A DNA stretch of 64,000 bases from Carnegiea gigantea (taxonomy: Eukaryota > Streptophyta > Magnoliopsida > Caryophyllales > Cactaceae). The notes beneath the pieces were generated by a model. The model worked only from the letters and a program-made list of their open reading frames with translations. It searched no databases and had not been told where the DNA came from. The stretch covers positions 312,501 through 376,500 of the forward strand of contig JAKOGI010000183.1 in the NCBI GenBank assembly GCA_029747015.1, written 5' to 3'. A program made the translations under genes and the position numbers. Positions 33,324 through 51,669 of the stretch are shown here, piece by piece (within the stretch, counting starts at the first letter, position 1; each line of letters begins with the position of its first letter).

Positions 33324-36300
33324 CTACTTCTTATCACTGCTAGATTCAGCAATCCTGCTAAGGAATTCTGCATCATTGGATTTGCCATCCTCTCCTTGAA
33401 GGGATTCGGTTGATTTATCCACATCAACAGCTTCTATCATTGGAGGTGAGTTGGGGTCAGAAGAACTGGACTCCTTGGGATCATCTGGGTGTTGCGTCTT
33501 AGATTTTGCGGAAACTTGCATTTCTTCAAACTGGGAAATGACCTTTTGAAGCTCATCATTGATATTCAATGCCTCGAAAAGCAACCCTTCATCATCGGCC
33601 GTGCTCCGGACTATCCTCTGAAGAACGAGCTGTGATTCCTTGCACTTCTCGACCATAACGACTGTCAGATCATCCTGCAAGAGGACAGAGGAGGCACACA
33701 ACCTTGAGTGCTACTCAAGCTTGAAATCCTCAAAACTATTCATAGATTTGACCAAGATAGGCTTTGTTTTCTCATCGTGGTCCAACTTCCTGACATGTGG
33801 ATGAGTGAAATACTAAAATATTAAGCTGGCAAACATAGAGAGGATTCAAATTCATATCCTTTGGGGTAGAAAACATCAGCAGTTGAAGATTTTGAGCGCT
33901 ACTTTCAGCAACTCACTCCAGAGACCCCCTCCCCCCCAAAGAAAAGCTCAGAACTTTAAGAGGTGCAGGATTTCAGCATAATATCACTATACTATATTAA
34001 TGCCTAGTGTAAGAATATGTGATAAGAATCTGAGATCGTCACATTAGAACTTGAAAGTCGAAACACCAATCCGTCATCTTTCTATCCTTCATCCCTCTTT
34101 TGTGTGCGAAAAGTGTGTACATAAGTGTAAGCTTTCAGAAACACAACTTAAAATGCATGCCATATTTCTCTGTTAAATGAGGGGATACGATTAGTGGCAT
34201 TTGAGATTACTATTAGCTTGTCCACCTTCCATAGAATGGGTGGCAGTCACTTGCGCAAAATATATGTCAATACAGCATGCTATCTTGCAACAAACTGATA
34301 GAGATGGATGTTTTTTATTTTTTAATTTAAACAAGAACTCATAAGATGGATGTCTGGGGAATTCTTAATATCCATTGAAAAATTTTGAAACCATATATAG
34401 AATACTTCGATGAAACTTTTTTTCTCCATCAATTCGCTAGGGAGACAGGGACTATCTTGGCGTGTTTTCTGAAGAACTAAACCCTTATGAATTTAAAAAG
34501 TGAGCAGGACACCATTTTCCCATCATTGACATCTGCCAATTAACTGAGTTTAAACTTGCAATTTACGGTAAAGAACGGAACATCATAGGAATGCAGCACA
34601 CTAACACAAGACAAATATTCTCATCCAAGTCCCTATAGGTTGTTTTACATCCTAGTAAATGCAGGTGTGGTGAAAAAGCACGTAGAGCCTATATCCTCAA
34701 CTACATCCACAAAAAAAAAGTACAAAGCAGAATTGTGACCCCAGACGGGAACATTACCTCAGTGACACTGGTTTTTTCAGTAGAGCTCAGCAGACTGGAA
34801 AGCACTTCAAGGCTATTCCTGGTAATCTCTAGGAATTCCTTTGTTTGTTCTGCCGAAAGGCTACCATAGTTGTAAGGCACACTTATGCCAGAAGTGCCAT
34901 TTGACTCTGTACTAGGAAGGGGATAGCCTTCGGATAGAGAGAGCGGTTGCTGATCAAGGTATGACTCCAAGGAATAGTGCATGGGTGGTAATGTCCCATC
35001 TTCCACCTGAGAAGGCACGCCCCTCCTTTTCAAGTTCTGTATGACAATGGAGCAATAAGAGAATAAATTACATACTATGTACATAATACATCAGCTAGCA
35101 TCTGAGGAAAACAAGGATGGAAATCAGCCAAAGTCAATTTATGAAGGCTCTGGCGCTAGCTCAATAAGCTCAAGCTCAAGGTACAAATTGAGGGGAGCTG
35201 AACATAACATAAGCCTGTATAAATTATTATAAAAAGAGATCTAAATTTTTTTTAAAAAAGAAAATTGTGGACGCGCTCGACATGTAATCCAGTTTCAAAA
35301 CTAAATTACACCGATGATAAAGTTAGGACGTTTTTAATCTCTAAACCACCCCCTTGTATGTTGCTTTGAATGTCAAGGCCCCACTATTGTCTTTAATTCA
35401 TACCCACTACCATCATACCATCATACCAGCTATTCCAGCTCATTCCCATGTCTATCTTTTCCAACTAAAATAAAGGCTATTACTCAGGGTTTTTGTCATT
35501 CTGGGGTGAGTAGTGATTAAATAGGGATCATGGTCTCCTTTTGACCCCTTAGAGGTCTCCACTGCGGACAGTTGAAAGTGTATATACCACCATATCACTC
35601 ATTATTTCGGGTTCTGGAACCACACTTGAAAATCAATAAGATGTGATTATAAAGCCATTACTCACATTTCAAATTCTTTAGCGGGATATTCAGGTGGTGT
35701 CAGAAATGTCTCTGAGGCACGACCACCCCAAGAACGAGTGCTATCATAAGTGGTTTTCACTTTTTAGTATTTTTGAAAAATGTCCAAACGGTGGTGACCA
35801 TATGCTCCTATCAACCCCTCACAATGTTTAGTATTATAAGATCATTTAACAGTTTGATGTGCTTCTCCTAATACCACAATGCCTATTTACGGACTTTCAA
35901 ACCACACTTAAAAATCCGTCATACCGTGTGTCCATTAGTATGCTCAATGCAATTGCTCAGAGGAATATTCATACCGTCCAAAGAGGTTTTGCGGCGAAGT
36001 GCGTAGAACCCCTTGGGACACCTAGGTGAAAACTATTACACATGGTTTCTGCAATTTTGAGAAAAATATCCAAATAGTCCCAAGTAGTGACTTTCTACTC
36101 CTCCTTCCCCTCAAAATGACTTAGGGTGAAATAGGACCACTCTAGGAATCCCAGAGTATTACAACCACAATTATTCTCATTTTCAGGCACGTCTGAATCA
36201 CGCAACAAAATCTACAACATAATGCCAATAAATCGACCATGTTTGAGGAGATCAAAAACTCTCACCAAAAAGAAGGCTATTACACACAGTTTTCTCATTT

Positions 36301-38943
36301 TTGGGGGGAAAAATCTAAGGAGCTGTTACATTATCATTATGTGCTCATTTCGACAGCTTAAAATGTTATACGGTTTTAGGGTGCACTCTATAGTCTATAC
36401 CACCATAATGCTCCTTTTTTGCATCTTGGAATCACATTTTAAAATCAATACAATGGTGCAAATGAAACCCTTACACACATTGAAAACTCTTCACAGCAAT
36501 ATTTAGAATATCTTAAAGGGTTTTGAGTAATAGTTGACCCCCCCCCCCCAAAAAAAAAACCAAAAAAAAACTCATTTCAGAAGGGCCTTTTGGGGGGTCG
36601 GGGATCTCCCCGTCAAATGGTGACTGTATGATAATTGATAGGATCCGAGTAACTCGTGAAATGTTATAAAGGGTATTCTAGGATAACCTGTAAACAGTAT
36701 GGAGCAACTGTAATAATACCATAATGCCCGGTTATGAGTGTTTAGAATCACACTTCAAAATCACGTGGTGGCGTCCATAAAGCCATTAAGTTCATTGTAA
36801 TTGTTTAGAGGGATATTTGTAACGTCCTAGGAGATTTGTAAAATAGATTGAGCAAGCCCAATGAATGCCCTGATGAAACCTATTAGACACAGTTTTCAGC
36901 ATTTTTGGAAAAATGTTCAAATGATTTTCAACTGGGAACTATGTGCTCATCTTGCCCCTTGATTTGTTTTAGGGTGTTCTAGGACTCTAGGCAGCACAAA
37001 GTGCATTATACACTAGCATACTGCTCATTTTTGGGGTGTCTCTAGATCATTCTTAAAAATCTAGTGGATGGAACTATGAAGCTGTCACCTCCAAATAATT
37101 GTTTACACTAACAACCAGAACTCATGAAAATATTTAGGAGGTAGAATGGTGAAAGCCCGTCCGATCAGCAAAATGAAAGCTATTATGCATGGTCTTTCAC
37201 AATTTTGGGAAAACTCTGCGAGGAGTTGTCATATGCTGCCTCTATGCTACTTTTGAATCCCCCCCCCAACCCCGAGCCCCAAAAAAAAGATGCTTTACGG
37301 TGTTTTATGACCATTGTTCATAGTCAAGAATGCATTCTATATCGCCACGACATAGTTTTGGCATTCGAGAATCACACTTGAAATCAATTAGACGGGCCAA
37401 TGAAGCCATTAAACACATTGAAATTTCTGAGGGGCCAGCTTAGAACCATGAGATTCCCTGTTGATTTCCAAGATGAAGGCTATGATAACTTTCTTTTTTT
37501 TTGGGGGGGGGGGGTGTTCAATAAATGCCCAAATATTCATCAAATGGTGCATGTATGCTCCTAGTAAACCCACAAAATACTTTACAAAATTTTTGGATAA
37601 TTCCAAATAGTTAGAGTGCCTTGTGACACTACCATAATACTCAGTTTTATAGTTTTCTTTAAAATCTAAAACAAGGAGCTAATCTAGCTATTACACTCTA
37701 CTAACTTGTTTAGAGGAGCGTTTTCAGGATCCTAGGAGGTTCTGAAGGCAAAAGTGGGCAGTTCCAATTTGTGAAACCTACCAATCCTTTAGGTTCATAG
37801 ATAAATCAATCTCTCACAGAGCATTCACACATCAAATATTTGAACAATATATCACAGCCACGCCACTAATCCACCATTAGTGCTTAAGCATTAACCAAAC
37901 CCCGACCAAAATATCATACACTTTGCTGTGCAAGTAAATAACAGCTAATAAAAGACATATGATTGGTTATCTTTCATTGCCCTTATTTCCACCGATGCCT
38001 ATACCAACATAACGGGAACCCATGCTCCTACTTCAACGATACACATCTGTAAAACAAAATTTCATGCTCTACAACACTACATACTGCAACTTAGAGCATT
38101 AGGGACATTTCCTACTCCTTGGAGACAGAAGCAGGGACGCCCTATCAGCAAAACCTCAGAACAAATCAAGTTGAGGATAAAGAAATCGTAAACTGTAAGA
38201 CAGCATAATACAATCTGAAATTTTCAATAAACACTAATCTACTCAACTTTGATTGTTGCCATTTTAGCTTAAGGAAGGAACATATGTCATCTAGCAATAT
38301 GAAATTCCCACAATTTTCACTAAGTTTCACCTCTAGCAAAGCAGGAAACAAAAAATAATCGCTTCAAACTATCAAATGCCATTTGAACATGAATTAGACT
38401 TATCAGGGGGGAAGAACAAGGATCATCGAAATCCAACATTACCTCATAAGTCTGTCGAAAAACCGGCAAATAATTCAAGTCCTCAGTCTCACCCCACGCC
38501 CTAATCAACTCCATAGCCCTAACCTGACACTCTTTATCCGCCTGAGGGTTCTCAATCAGACTGACCACCATCTCTTCGACCAATTTCTCCGAGGCAATCT
38601 CCGAGAACACTTTCTCACAGTTCATCGCACAAGCTTCTAGAAGCTCCAACGCCATCCTCTGAACCTTCGAATCGCCAGAACCCGCAACCTTCCTTTTGAT
38701 CGCCTTGACCACCTCGGCGCCGCTCAATTCCTCGCCGTTGATTAGAGAACAAATACGCAAATTCAAACCCCAATCGGGCGATTCAAGACTCGGCGATGTA
38801 GCCTGGTCGACGATCCGTGACTCGGGAGTCGGAGCTTGAAGCTTGTCCTTCATCTCCTTCACTTTCATGCTCACCATCCGTCCCATTTGAGCTCCGCCTG
38901 ATTTCAAGCGCTCTCCAATGGAGGCTAGCTTGGATTTGTCCAT
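33324..38943 (-). CDS. TOL2: TOM1-like protein 2 (VHS-GAT ubiquitin-sorting adaptor)
   Basis: Three coding exons on the minus strand: 38943-38443, 35036-34758 and 33674-33324, all joined in phase 0, giving 376 residues. The N-terminus MDKSKLASIGERLKSGGAQM and the ELLEACAMNCEKVFSEIASE block in the VHS domain (about residues 20-165) closely resemble Arabidopsis TOL2. A GAT domain follows (about 235-320, with EITRNSLEVLSSLL and DDEGLLFEALNINDELQ). The C-terminal tail is acidic and Ser-rich. TOL proteins bind ubiquitinated membrane cargo at the plasma membrane and early endosomes and act in place of ESCRT-0, which plants lack; this is family knowledge. Intron 1 is 3.4 kb and is mostly a decayed tandem array. 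The paralogue number is by resemblance from memory and less certain than the family. Confidence 0.93.
35340..37770 (+). repeat. Tandem array of a decayed ~290-bp repeat in TOL2 intron 1
   Basis: Eight diverged head-to-tail units can be followed by the anchor AATCACACTTxAAAATC at about 35621, 35903, 36199, 36433, 36749, 37047, 37373 and 37655 (spacings 234-326). Each unit also has an ACCATAATGCTCATTTTTGG block just before the anchor and a GAAGGCTATTACACACAGTT block earlier. The strand given is that of the anchor, which is antisense to TOL2. Related units occur in SLU7 intron 3. No ORF or RNA gene is evident. Confidence 0.82.
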
Positions 38944-38957
38944 GGCTAGGGTTAGGA

Positions 38958-38966
38958 TTAGGGTTT
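38958..38966 (-). promoter_or_regulatory. Telo-box in the TOL2 leader
   Basis: AAACCCTAA on the minus strand sits 15 bases before the TOL2 start codon, followed by a second near-copy (CCTAACCCTAG). Telo-boxes are frequent in promoters and leaders of housekeeping plant genes. Confidence 0.6.
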
Positions 38967-38999
38967 CTGAGTGATTGAGCTCTGAATCTGTGAAGTGAG

Positions 39000-40458
39000 C
39001 TGACTAGCCGGCGGTGTGTTAAGATTTTGTCGCCGGGGAGAGAGAGAGAGTGCGATACGAGTCACACGCGGAATCCCTCTTTGATTTTTTTTTTTTTTAA
39101 TTCTTTTTTCGTTTTGTTTCTTTAAATTTATGAAGGGAGCCTCTATTTAATATTTATTTTTTTCATTTCTTTTTTTTGCTTAATTAATTGATTAATTTGG
39201 AGGAAAGTGATGTGATATGTCCCAAATTTTGATGATTAGTCTTTAATTGTTTGGGTAATGAGATGTGATTGTGCGTCTGGACAGATGACCTAACACATTT
39301 AATTGCTCATGTTGTGCTGTTAATGGGGCCAAAATAGATGACTTCACAGAAGAATTGGACTAATTTTTCACCTTAATAACCAAAGATTATCAAACTTCTT
39401 CATCCCACACTTGCTAAGACAAGAATAGGTACACAAAATGCTAGTTTTGAATTGTTAACTTTCTATCTAAAAAACACAAGTCAACTATAATATTACTGGC
39501 GCTCAGTATGATATTTTAGATAAATATATTAAGTAACAAAATAAATGTGAATGTCAACTAGCAAAGTTGATAAAACCTTCGGAAATCGTTATCAGTAACA
39601 TGGGTTCAATTTTTGCCTACATCAGCCTTACAGCTCATATGCAACCAAAAAAAACAAAAAGAAAAGTTAGCAAATTAGATAAAAATGCATGCATATTATG
39701 TGACCAACATAATATGATACCGATCAATACATCTGTTGTATACACAACCTTGTCGCAAATTAACCTGTCAAGTTCGAGCTTAATGTGAAGTCAACATTGA
39801 ATGACAAGAAGTTACTTCTTAAAAACTTTGCAATATCCTTGGTAATGACTTTCTACGAAGGTCTCTTGTAAAAAGAGTATACTTCCCGAATTGTAACTCA
39901 GATGTCCTTTCTTGGGGCATTTACAACTCATATTTCAGATTTTAGATCAAGTGCCTTATTATATTTTCTTAAGATTCACTTGGATATGATGTTATCCTTC
40001 ACCTCACTCAGAACGTAACCCAGGAAAATCCTAGAAACTTAAACTCCACGAAGCAACCTATGTGTCCAACAAGAAAGAATGTTGATTCATTAAAGCTGCT
40101 AGAGCTATTGGTTGACTATACAGTATTCCTTCTGAATGCTTGGCTCTTTATTTCCTTTCTTCCCCCCCCCCCCAAAAAGTCCACCTTCCTTTTACCTAGT
40201 GTAAAGAGAGAAACAGAGATCGATACAGGTAGAACTTATACATGCGTCTCTACAACTAAACTGACTTACACTCATACTGTATCAGTTTTTGTTTACAATA
40301 GCAAGATGGATCGTATCATTTGAGTCGAAGACTATATGGCTATCTACATGTACACAGAGCAAATGAAAGCTAGGAAGCTAGATGAGTTACACCACTGCTA
40401 GAAGTTTCAAACATAATATGGTACAAAATGTCGAAATTCAATCACTAAGAGAGATATA
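39000..40458. other. Intergenic sequence upstream of TOL2
   Basis: A (GA)n run near 39040 probably lies in the TOL2 leader or promoter. The remainder is AT-rich with no coding signal; a C12A5 run is at 40162-40178. Confidence 0.5.
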
Positions 40459-40713
40459 TTAGCCTTCATCCTTCTCATCTGCGAAGGAAACTCTACTTAG
40501 CCGACTCATCAAAATCCTGACTCCATCACTTGTGACCCTTGTACTACCACTTGGACGTCTTTTTGATCCCAAGATAGCTCTTTTCGCCAAGGCCTTCTCC
40601 ATCCGAGATGATTCTCCGGTGTTTTTGATGTTGCTGGCTGGTACTCTTTGGTCGAAATAGCTAGAGCTTGGAGGCTGGTTGTTAACGCTTGTGTCTACTT
40701 TCTTAGAAGCCAT
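40459..40713 (-). CDS. Hypothetical small basic protein
   Basis: An 84-residue ORF from ATG 40713 (MASKKVDTSVNNQPPSSSYF). It is rich in Ser, Arg and Lys, has no transmembrane segment, and ends RILMSRLSRVSFADEKDEG. The composition is not low-complexity AT translation like the neighbouring ORFs, and the frame is open 15 codons further upstream. I do not recognise the family. It could be a real small gene, the terminal exon of something larger or a relic. Confidence 0.35.
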   Translation of the reverse strand: MASKKVDTSVNNQPPSSSYFDQRVPASNIKNTGESSRMEKALAKRAILGSKRRPSGSTRVTSDGVRILMSRLSRVSFADEKDEG

Positions 40714-41410
40714 GACTCGAGGCTTATTTGTTGCTATTGTGAATAGCAATATTGTCAAGAAAGAAAGGGAGTTATTTTAGCTTGTTCTTTGAATGGCGTA
40801 GTCGATGTCTTAAAGAAGAGGAAGAAGTCATGTTGTTTGAGGGTATGATTGCATCGTACCAATTGGAAATGGAATCATGGCAGAATCGATCCAACCATGT
40901 AAAAGAGTGGCTGAAAACCAAAGCTTTTCGAAGTATAAAGGGCTGGTTAGTGAGTCTGCATGTACTAGCAACAAAAGTATACTAAATGTCACGTTGAATG
41001 TGAAATGGTCCTCCATTTTGCCTTTCAAATTCATGGCACCCTTTAGTCTTTACAGAGAGCCAACCCCCTCCCTCTCAAAAAAGGAACAACACAGGGGATA
41101 AAAAAAATGCCTTGTTCCTTTTGGGGTCCGAAAAAACAAAAAGAAAGAAAGAAAGAAATGAGGGAATCTAAACATTCAATTTGAGTCAAACCTTTAATAG
41201 CAATACTTTATTAGCAAAATGAATCACACAAAATTCCCTCCGAGTTAAATGTATATAAACGGGATCTGGCAGTTTCGTATTTATTCTTCTTAAATAAGCT
41301 TCTAATTTGAGTTTTCTAAATACAAGCAATATTTAATTGCTAGATGTTTCAATAATGTCAAAGTGACCAACGAAATGGAACATTTTGTTCAAATTTGAAT
41401 AAATTGGCAA

Positions 41411-42055
41411 TGTGAAGAATACAAAATCTGGGTCTTTGTCTCATATCGAAAATATAAGACATCTTGAGCATGCATATAAAGTTAAGGAGTTACTCCATCT
41501 ATTGCCAATATTGGTTTTGGGTTAAGACCTCATTGGACTTGTATAGATGCCTTGAGGATGATATTAGCGCAAACTGCTCGACCTTAGTTTATCATCATTC
41601 CACGTATAGGATCACATCACGTGTTGGGCTTTTTCAATAGCCCACAAGTATGTTGGTGTGTAAGACTACAAAAAGTATATGTTCGCCCCTATCAAAAAAT
41701 CAAAAATATAAAAAGCCTTGAGCATGAATATAAAGTTAAGAAGTTACTCCATCCATTGTCGATTGTTGTTGGGTTGAAACCTTATTGGATTTTTATGCAC
41801 GGCTTGAACATGGTATCAAAGCAAGTTACTCGATCTTGATTTGTTGTCATTCCACAAATAGGATCATAACACATATTGGGTTTTTTGAGTGACCCACATG
41901 CGAGAGGACATGTGAAGAATACAAAAAATGAATGTTCGTCCATATCGAAAATATAAGAGATATTGAGCAAGCCTATAAGATTAAGGAGTTATTGCACCAT
42001 TATCTACTGACTTTGAATTGAAACCTTATTAGATTTGTGTGTATGACTCGTTTGT
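41411..42055 (+). mobile_element. Tandem TRIM-like array (LTR-internal-LTR-internal-LTR)
   Basis: Three related copies start at about 41411, 41657 and 41911. Each has a roughly 150-bp LTR-like part containing ATATCGAAAATATAAGA, AAGGAGTTACTCCATCTATTG and GAAACCTTATTGGA. After copy 2 a primer-site-like TGGTATCAAAGC (41811-41822) is followed by about 90 bases of internal sequence, and after copy 1 a decayed equivalent (TGATATTAGCGC, 41559). There is no ORF. This matches terminal-repeat retrotransposons in miniature, arranged in tandem; the superfamily is inferred. Confidence 0.65.
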
Positions 42056-42314
42056 TTAAACCCAATTTGTATAAAGATTTAGCAAAAGGTCAGAGATATT
42101 CAAGTTGTGCAGATTCGGATAGAGCTCGGTCAATTTTTGCAATCAAAGTTGACTTCAAGCCCCCTTTTTTTTATATTTTGGTGAGCGCAGAAGAGGGGCG
42201 TAAAAGCCAATTAATTTATGCTCCCTAATAAACTTGTTTTCAAAAGAAGCTACTTCGAAGGAAAATTTTAACCGTGGTCCATTCACGCTTAGGTTGAATG
42301 GTGTTGGCCTTCCG

Positions 42315-42390
42315 GACTCACCTCTCCGATCCGATATAAGTCCAGACCATTCGACTCACCTCTCCGATCTGATATAAGTCCAAACCATTC
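42315..42390. repeat. 38-bp tandem duplication
   Basis: Units 42315-42352 and 42353-42390 both read GACTCACCTCTCCGATC/TCGATATAAGTCCA... with three substitutions (for example CCGATATA against TGATATA). It lies 3' of the casein kinase gene. Confidence 0.85.
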
Positions 42391-42955
42391 GATTCAGACA
42401 TCAAGTCTCAGGTCATGGGTCAGATTTCTCCAATCTACGTTTGGTTGATATCACATCTGTAAATGTCAATGCCAAAGCATGTTTGATGCTCCACACATGC
42501 AAACCGAAATGGCCCACATAAACTAAGGGATCACAAATGCAAATTAGTATGGGATCATCATAAGTTTGAAACCCTGATATAATCCCCCTTCTGCATGATC
42601 TTGCTGTCAAGTTTGGGCATTCAAAAAAATTTTAAAAATAAATAGGGAGCTAAAATAAGAGTGCCCAGCCTCTAAAATAGCACAAGAATCTTGGTACTAC
42701 AGCTGATAATATATAAGTCAACATTTCTGCTAAGTAACTTTCTCTGCGTCTTAAAATGCAGCTAAGAAAATGTGGACAGCTCATTACATTGGTCAAAAAT
42801 TCTTTAGTTGGGATAGAAGAAATTTAAATAATACCATGATGATTAAAATGGTCATACATGAGTAATACAACACACCCAGATCAAGATTGACATTATGCAG
42901 TTCACACCATTTGGCTTGGAAACAGAATGCCTTACTGAAGCAATTTTCCTCGCTT

Positions 42956-48420
<5,465 letters not shown>

Positions 48421-49085
48421 CTTCCCCAAAACACCTTTTTTCAATCTATTGCACCCCCAACAACAAAAGCCCCAAAATTAATCCGTTGGGGGTCAGATTT
48501 GCACCCAACTCAAACAATCATCAGATACCCCAACTCTAAATGCCACATACAATCAAAAATCTCGACTTTTACACAGCAAACCCAATCAAAATGCCTCCAA
48601 AAGAATCAATCAAATTGGGGAACAAGCTGTACACAAGACTAACTACCCAATATACACCAAATCAAAACATCAAACAACAATTGATTATCTCTCACACCCT
48701 CAAATCAAAATCCAAACTTTTGAACTCCACAGGTACATCAAGATTTGGGGAGGAAAAAAAATACCCTATGTCTGCAATGAGAGAAGCCCAGAAAAAATCG
48801 AAACGCTAATTAAAAAGGGCACCAGATTAGACGATCATGCAGCAAATGCAATGCGTACCCATCTGGAGAAATTAATCATTTGAAAATAAAATCAACGCAT
48901 ATGTGGGTGTATACAGATATGGAAAGAGAGAGAGAAATTGAAGAGAGGAGAGAGAAAGAGGGTCAGAAAAAATAACGGAAATATGTCTGAGAGAGCGACA
49001 ATGAGAACGACTAGGAGGAAAAAGCACAGCTGCAGGACGGGGGAGGGCTTTTTTCTTTTTCCTTTTTTCCTTTACGGGGCCCATT
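48421..49085 (-). promoter_or_regulatory. Leader and promoter region of the casein kinase gene
   Basis: The stretch 48920-48960 is GA-rich on the plus strand, so CT-rich in the sense direction. This is typical of a plant core promoter or leader without a strong TATA box. No ORF with coding character is present. Confidence 0.4.
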
Positions 49086-50530
49086 TTTTAATTTATTTTA
49101 ATTAAATGATAAATGAAAGTTTATAGAATATTCTGTTTTTTCTTTTTTTCTAATTGGATTTTTTTGAAGAGGGGCAAAGCCTATATCATATACCGGAGAG
49201 TGTATATTCATGGAAGTCACGTAAGTGAAGTATATATTAATAACCGTTTATATGATAAATACACATTGAAAAAAGTATATATATGTAACAATGAAAGTAT
49301 ATGCTTCTGAGAGTATGTAATAATTTGTTGGAGGGGGAGGCAAAAAAAGTTGAAAACTCTTGACATAGATGGGAATAGAATCAATTATTAGTAAAGTAAT
49401 TTTGGATTATTAGTGATTAGTATTCATTAGCGTGTTTCAACATCACTAATCCACGTGTGAGTTTGTTTCAACATCTTGTTTAGTTGGATATGAATAGATT
49501 GGTAGAAATTTTGGTTTTGCGATATACATATGTATGTTTCAACAAAATGACAAAAACATTTGATCAAAAAAATATATAAAAAACATAAAAAATTATGGAC
49601 GTCAAAAGACCCTAATTTAGAGGTATCAAACGAAAATATTGCAATTTTAAAATTAGGGGTGATATCTTGAATTATGCGATTATTTAATTTGAATATATAT
49701 GTTTTTGTTGAATTGATAACGCATCAACTTATCTCGTAAAGACGGTGATATCGCAAAAAGTTAAGAAAAAATATATTCTGTGTATACATATGATGTGCAA
49801 GCTATCGTATCATTAATTTGTTAAGTTAAAGTATTCATCGCTTACTAGTGATATATTTAATATAAGTATATTCTTAAAATCTAGAATATTTATAGTGTTA
49901 TGTCTGCAGTTGAAATTATTTTGGCGTAGTATTTCGAAATTTTTATTACTATCCAAGAATCCTAAAAAGTCATAAGACAAACTAATTTTTGATTGAGCTA
50001 GCAGCCAGGTTGTTTCTTCCTTCCTCACCCAAACCCCAAAAAAAAAAAAAAAAAAAAAAATAGTAGAAAATGCTTGTTAGTTGACACACTTTTCTCTCCT
50101 ACAAGTATAAGTGAGATCTAATATGAGCGATGACAAAACAATTGTAACTGAGGTTGAGAAGTTATTGAGTCGGCCCGCCCAATTAGGTGGTATTAATTGC
50201 CATATATTTATGTTACACATGACCATAGTATAGACTCCTATTTATATTTTTCTTTCGAGAAATATGTCCTTGACATTTTAATATGTTTTTACTAAGTATG
50301 TTGGTATTCCTAACAAGATTGAAAAACTCTTCTATGGAATATGATGTGGTAGAGTTGTAATACCATTGTGTTCAACAATGAAATCTATAATACCATTGGA
50401 GCGATTGTTTGAGCTTTAAAAAGAACAAAAACAGTAGGGCTGAATGGAAGGTCACGAAAATATTTGATCTGGATGCAACACCTTCATTTCATCAACTTTC
50501 TCATTCGATACCCAAGTTTACATCTTTGAT
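49086..50530. other. AT-rich intergenic sequence
   Basis: No gene is seen. A run of about 23 A's lies at 50038-50060 and short AT runs are scattered throughout. Confidence 0.55.
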
Positions 50531-50539
50531 CAGTTAGGT

Positions 50540-50930
50540 CAAACCATCAGAAGAATTTATCAAAATCAATTTTGATGCATCCAAATCTTCTTCTATAGTA
50601 GCTGGAGGTTTCATCATCAGAAGTTGAGATCGAAGATTTCTTCAAGCTAGAACTATCAATCTTGGAGCAGCCTCAGTTCTAATTATAGGAGCACCGGCAA
50701 TGCAAAATGATATATCCACAGCAGTTCATGCAAGATATCACTCAATTCTTCTTAAGGTGATGATCAAGCACTCGTCAAAGCTCTAAAAGGAGAAGTTCGG
50801 ATTATTAAGGAGATTCGAACGTTAGTTTAATATACAAAAATCTTTCTCAATTCTTTTAATCAAGTATAAATCCAGTATATTTTTAGAGAAGGAAACTGAA
50901 CTGATTGGCAAAGTTTGGCATTTCTATTAT
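50540..50930 (+). pseudogene. RNase H-like (RVT_3) fragment of a LINE
   Basis: Translated pieces include EEFIKINFDASKSS followed by VAGGFIIRS, then DDQALVKALKGE, then FREGN. These are in the order of the RNase H domain at the end of plant LINE ORF2: strand with catalytic Asp, EGDSQxLV-type helix, and the FREGN block. Several stops and frame changes interrupt them. The upstream RT part is missing. Confidence 0.5.
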
Positions 50931-51669
50931 ATGGGTCTCCATTCCTTGTATTTTATTTCTTCTTGTTTTCGTTGATGATAAGTCAGATAGAATTTTTGAA
51001 ATAAAAGTTATCTAATCATTGTATTACTTACCATTTTCCAAACGGAAAAAAAAAAAAAATACACACACGCACACACATACACCCAAAAGCCTATCCGTAC
51101 TCATATTGCATTGGAGACCTCATTGTCCTTCGGTAGGGTGGTGACTTGCATATCCTATAGGTAGGATATAATATATATAAAAAAGTCATTTTAAAACATC
51201 TACATATTTATCTCTAATGTTATCTTATATGGAGGGTTTTCCCCGCTCCCACACTTTTATTTAGTTGTACCCAAAAAAAAAAAAAAAAAACAAAGGTGTC
51301 GTGCTAGTTACTAAATTTATGTCCATTTATCTTCTCTTTTCTTCCCTTCTTAGTTCTCACCACACTGGGAACCAACAAGCTATACAGTGTTTGTGCATAG
51401 TTGTGTGGAACTTTTATTTTATTTTTTTTTTTTTTGGGGGGATGCAGAAGAGGGGCTATGCCCTAAAGAAATATATTATTCCAAACTTTGATTGAATCAA
51501 GCATTAGAGACTATTTAATTATTATATTAAGTCGTTCAAGTTCCATTAGGTTATATAATTGAGCACATCAACTAAGTGATATGTTTTTTTTTTAAGCTGA
51601 AAAAAGGTTTGGTCTAGATGGACTTTAATAAAGGTTCAAATTTATATTAGTTTTTTTTAATCAAAACAA
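50931..51669. other. Intergenic sequence
   Basis: Contains an A14 run near 51046, an ACAC-rich stretch at 51061-51080, an A18 run at 51273-51290 and a T14G6 junction at 51422-51441. No gene is seen. Confidence 0.5.

Noticed and set aside
35340..37770. rRNA, organellar insertion or a second gene inside TOL2 intron 1
   Set aside because: No rRNA or organellar sequence is recognisable and no ORF persists from unit to unit.
38941..38966. Interstitial telomere repeat at the TOL2 start
   Set aside because: Only two or three imperfect TTAGGGTTT-type units are present; this fits a telo-box regulatory element.
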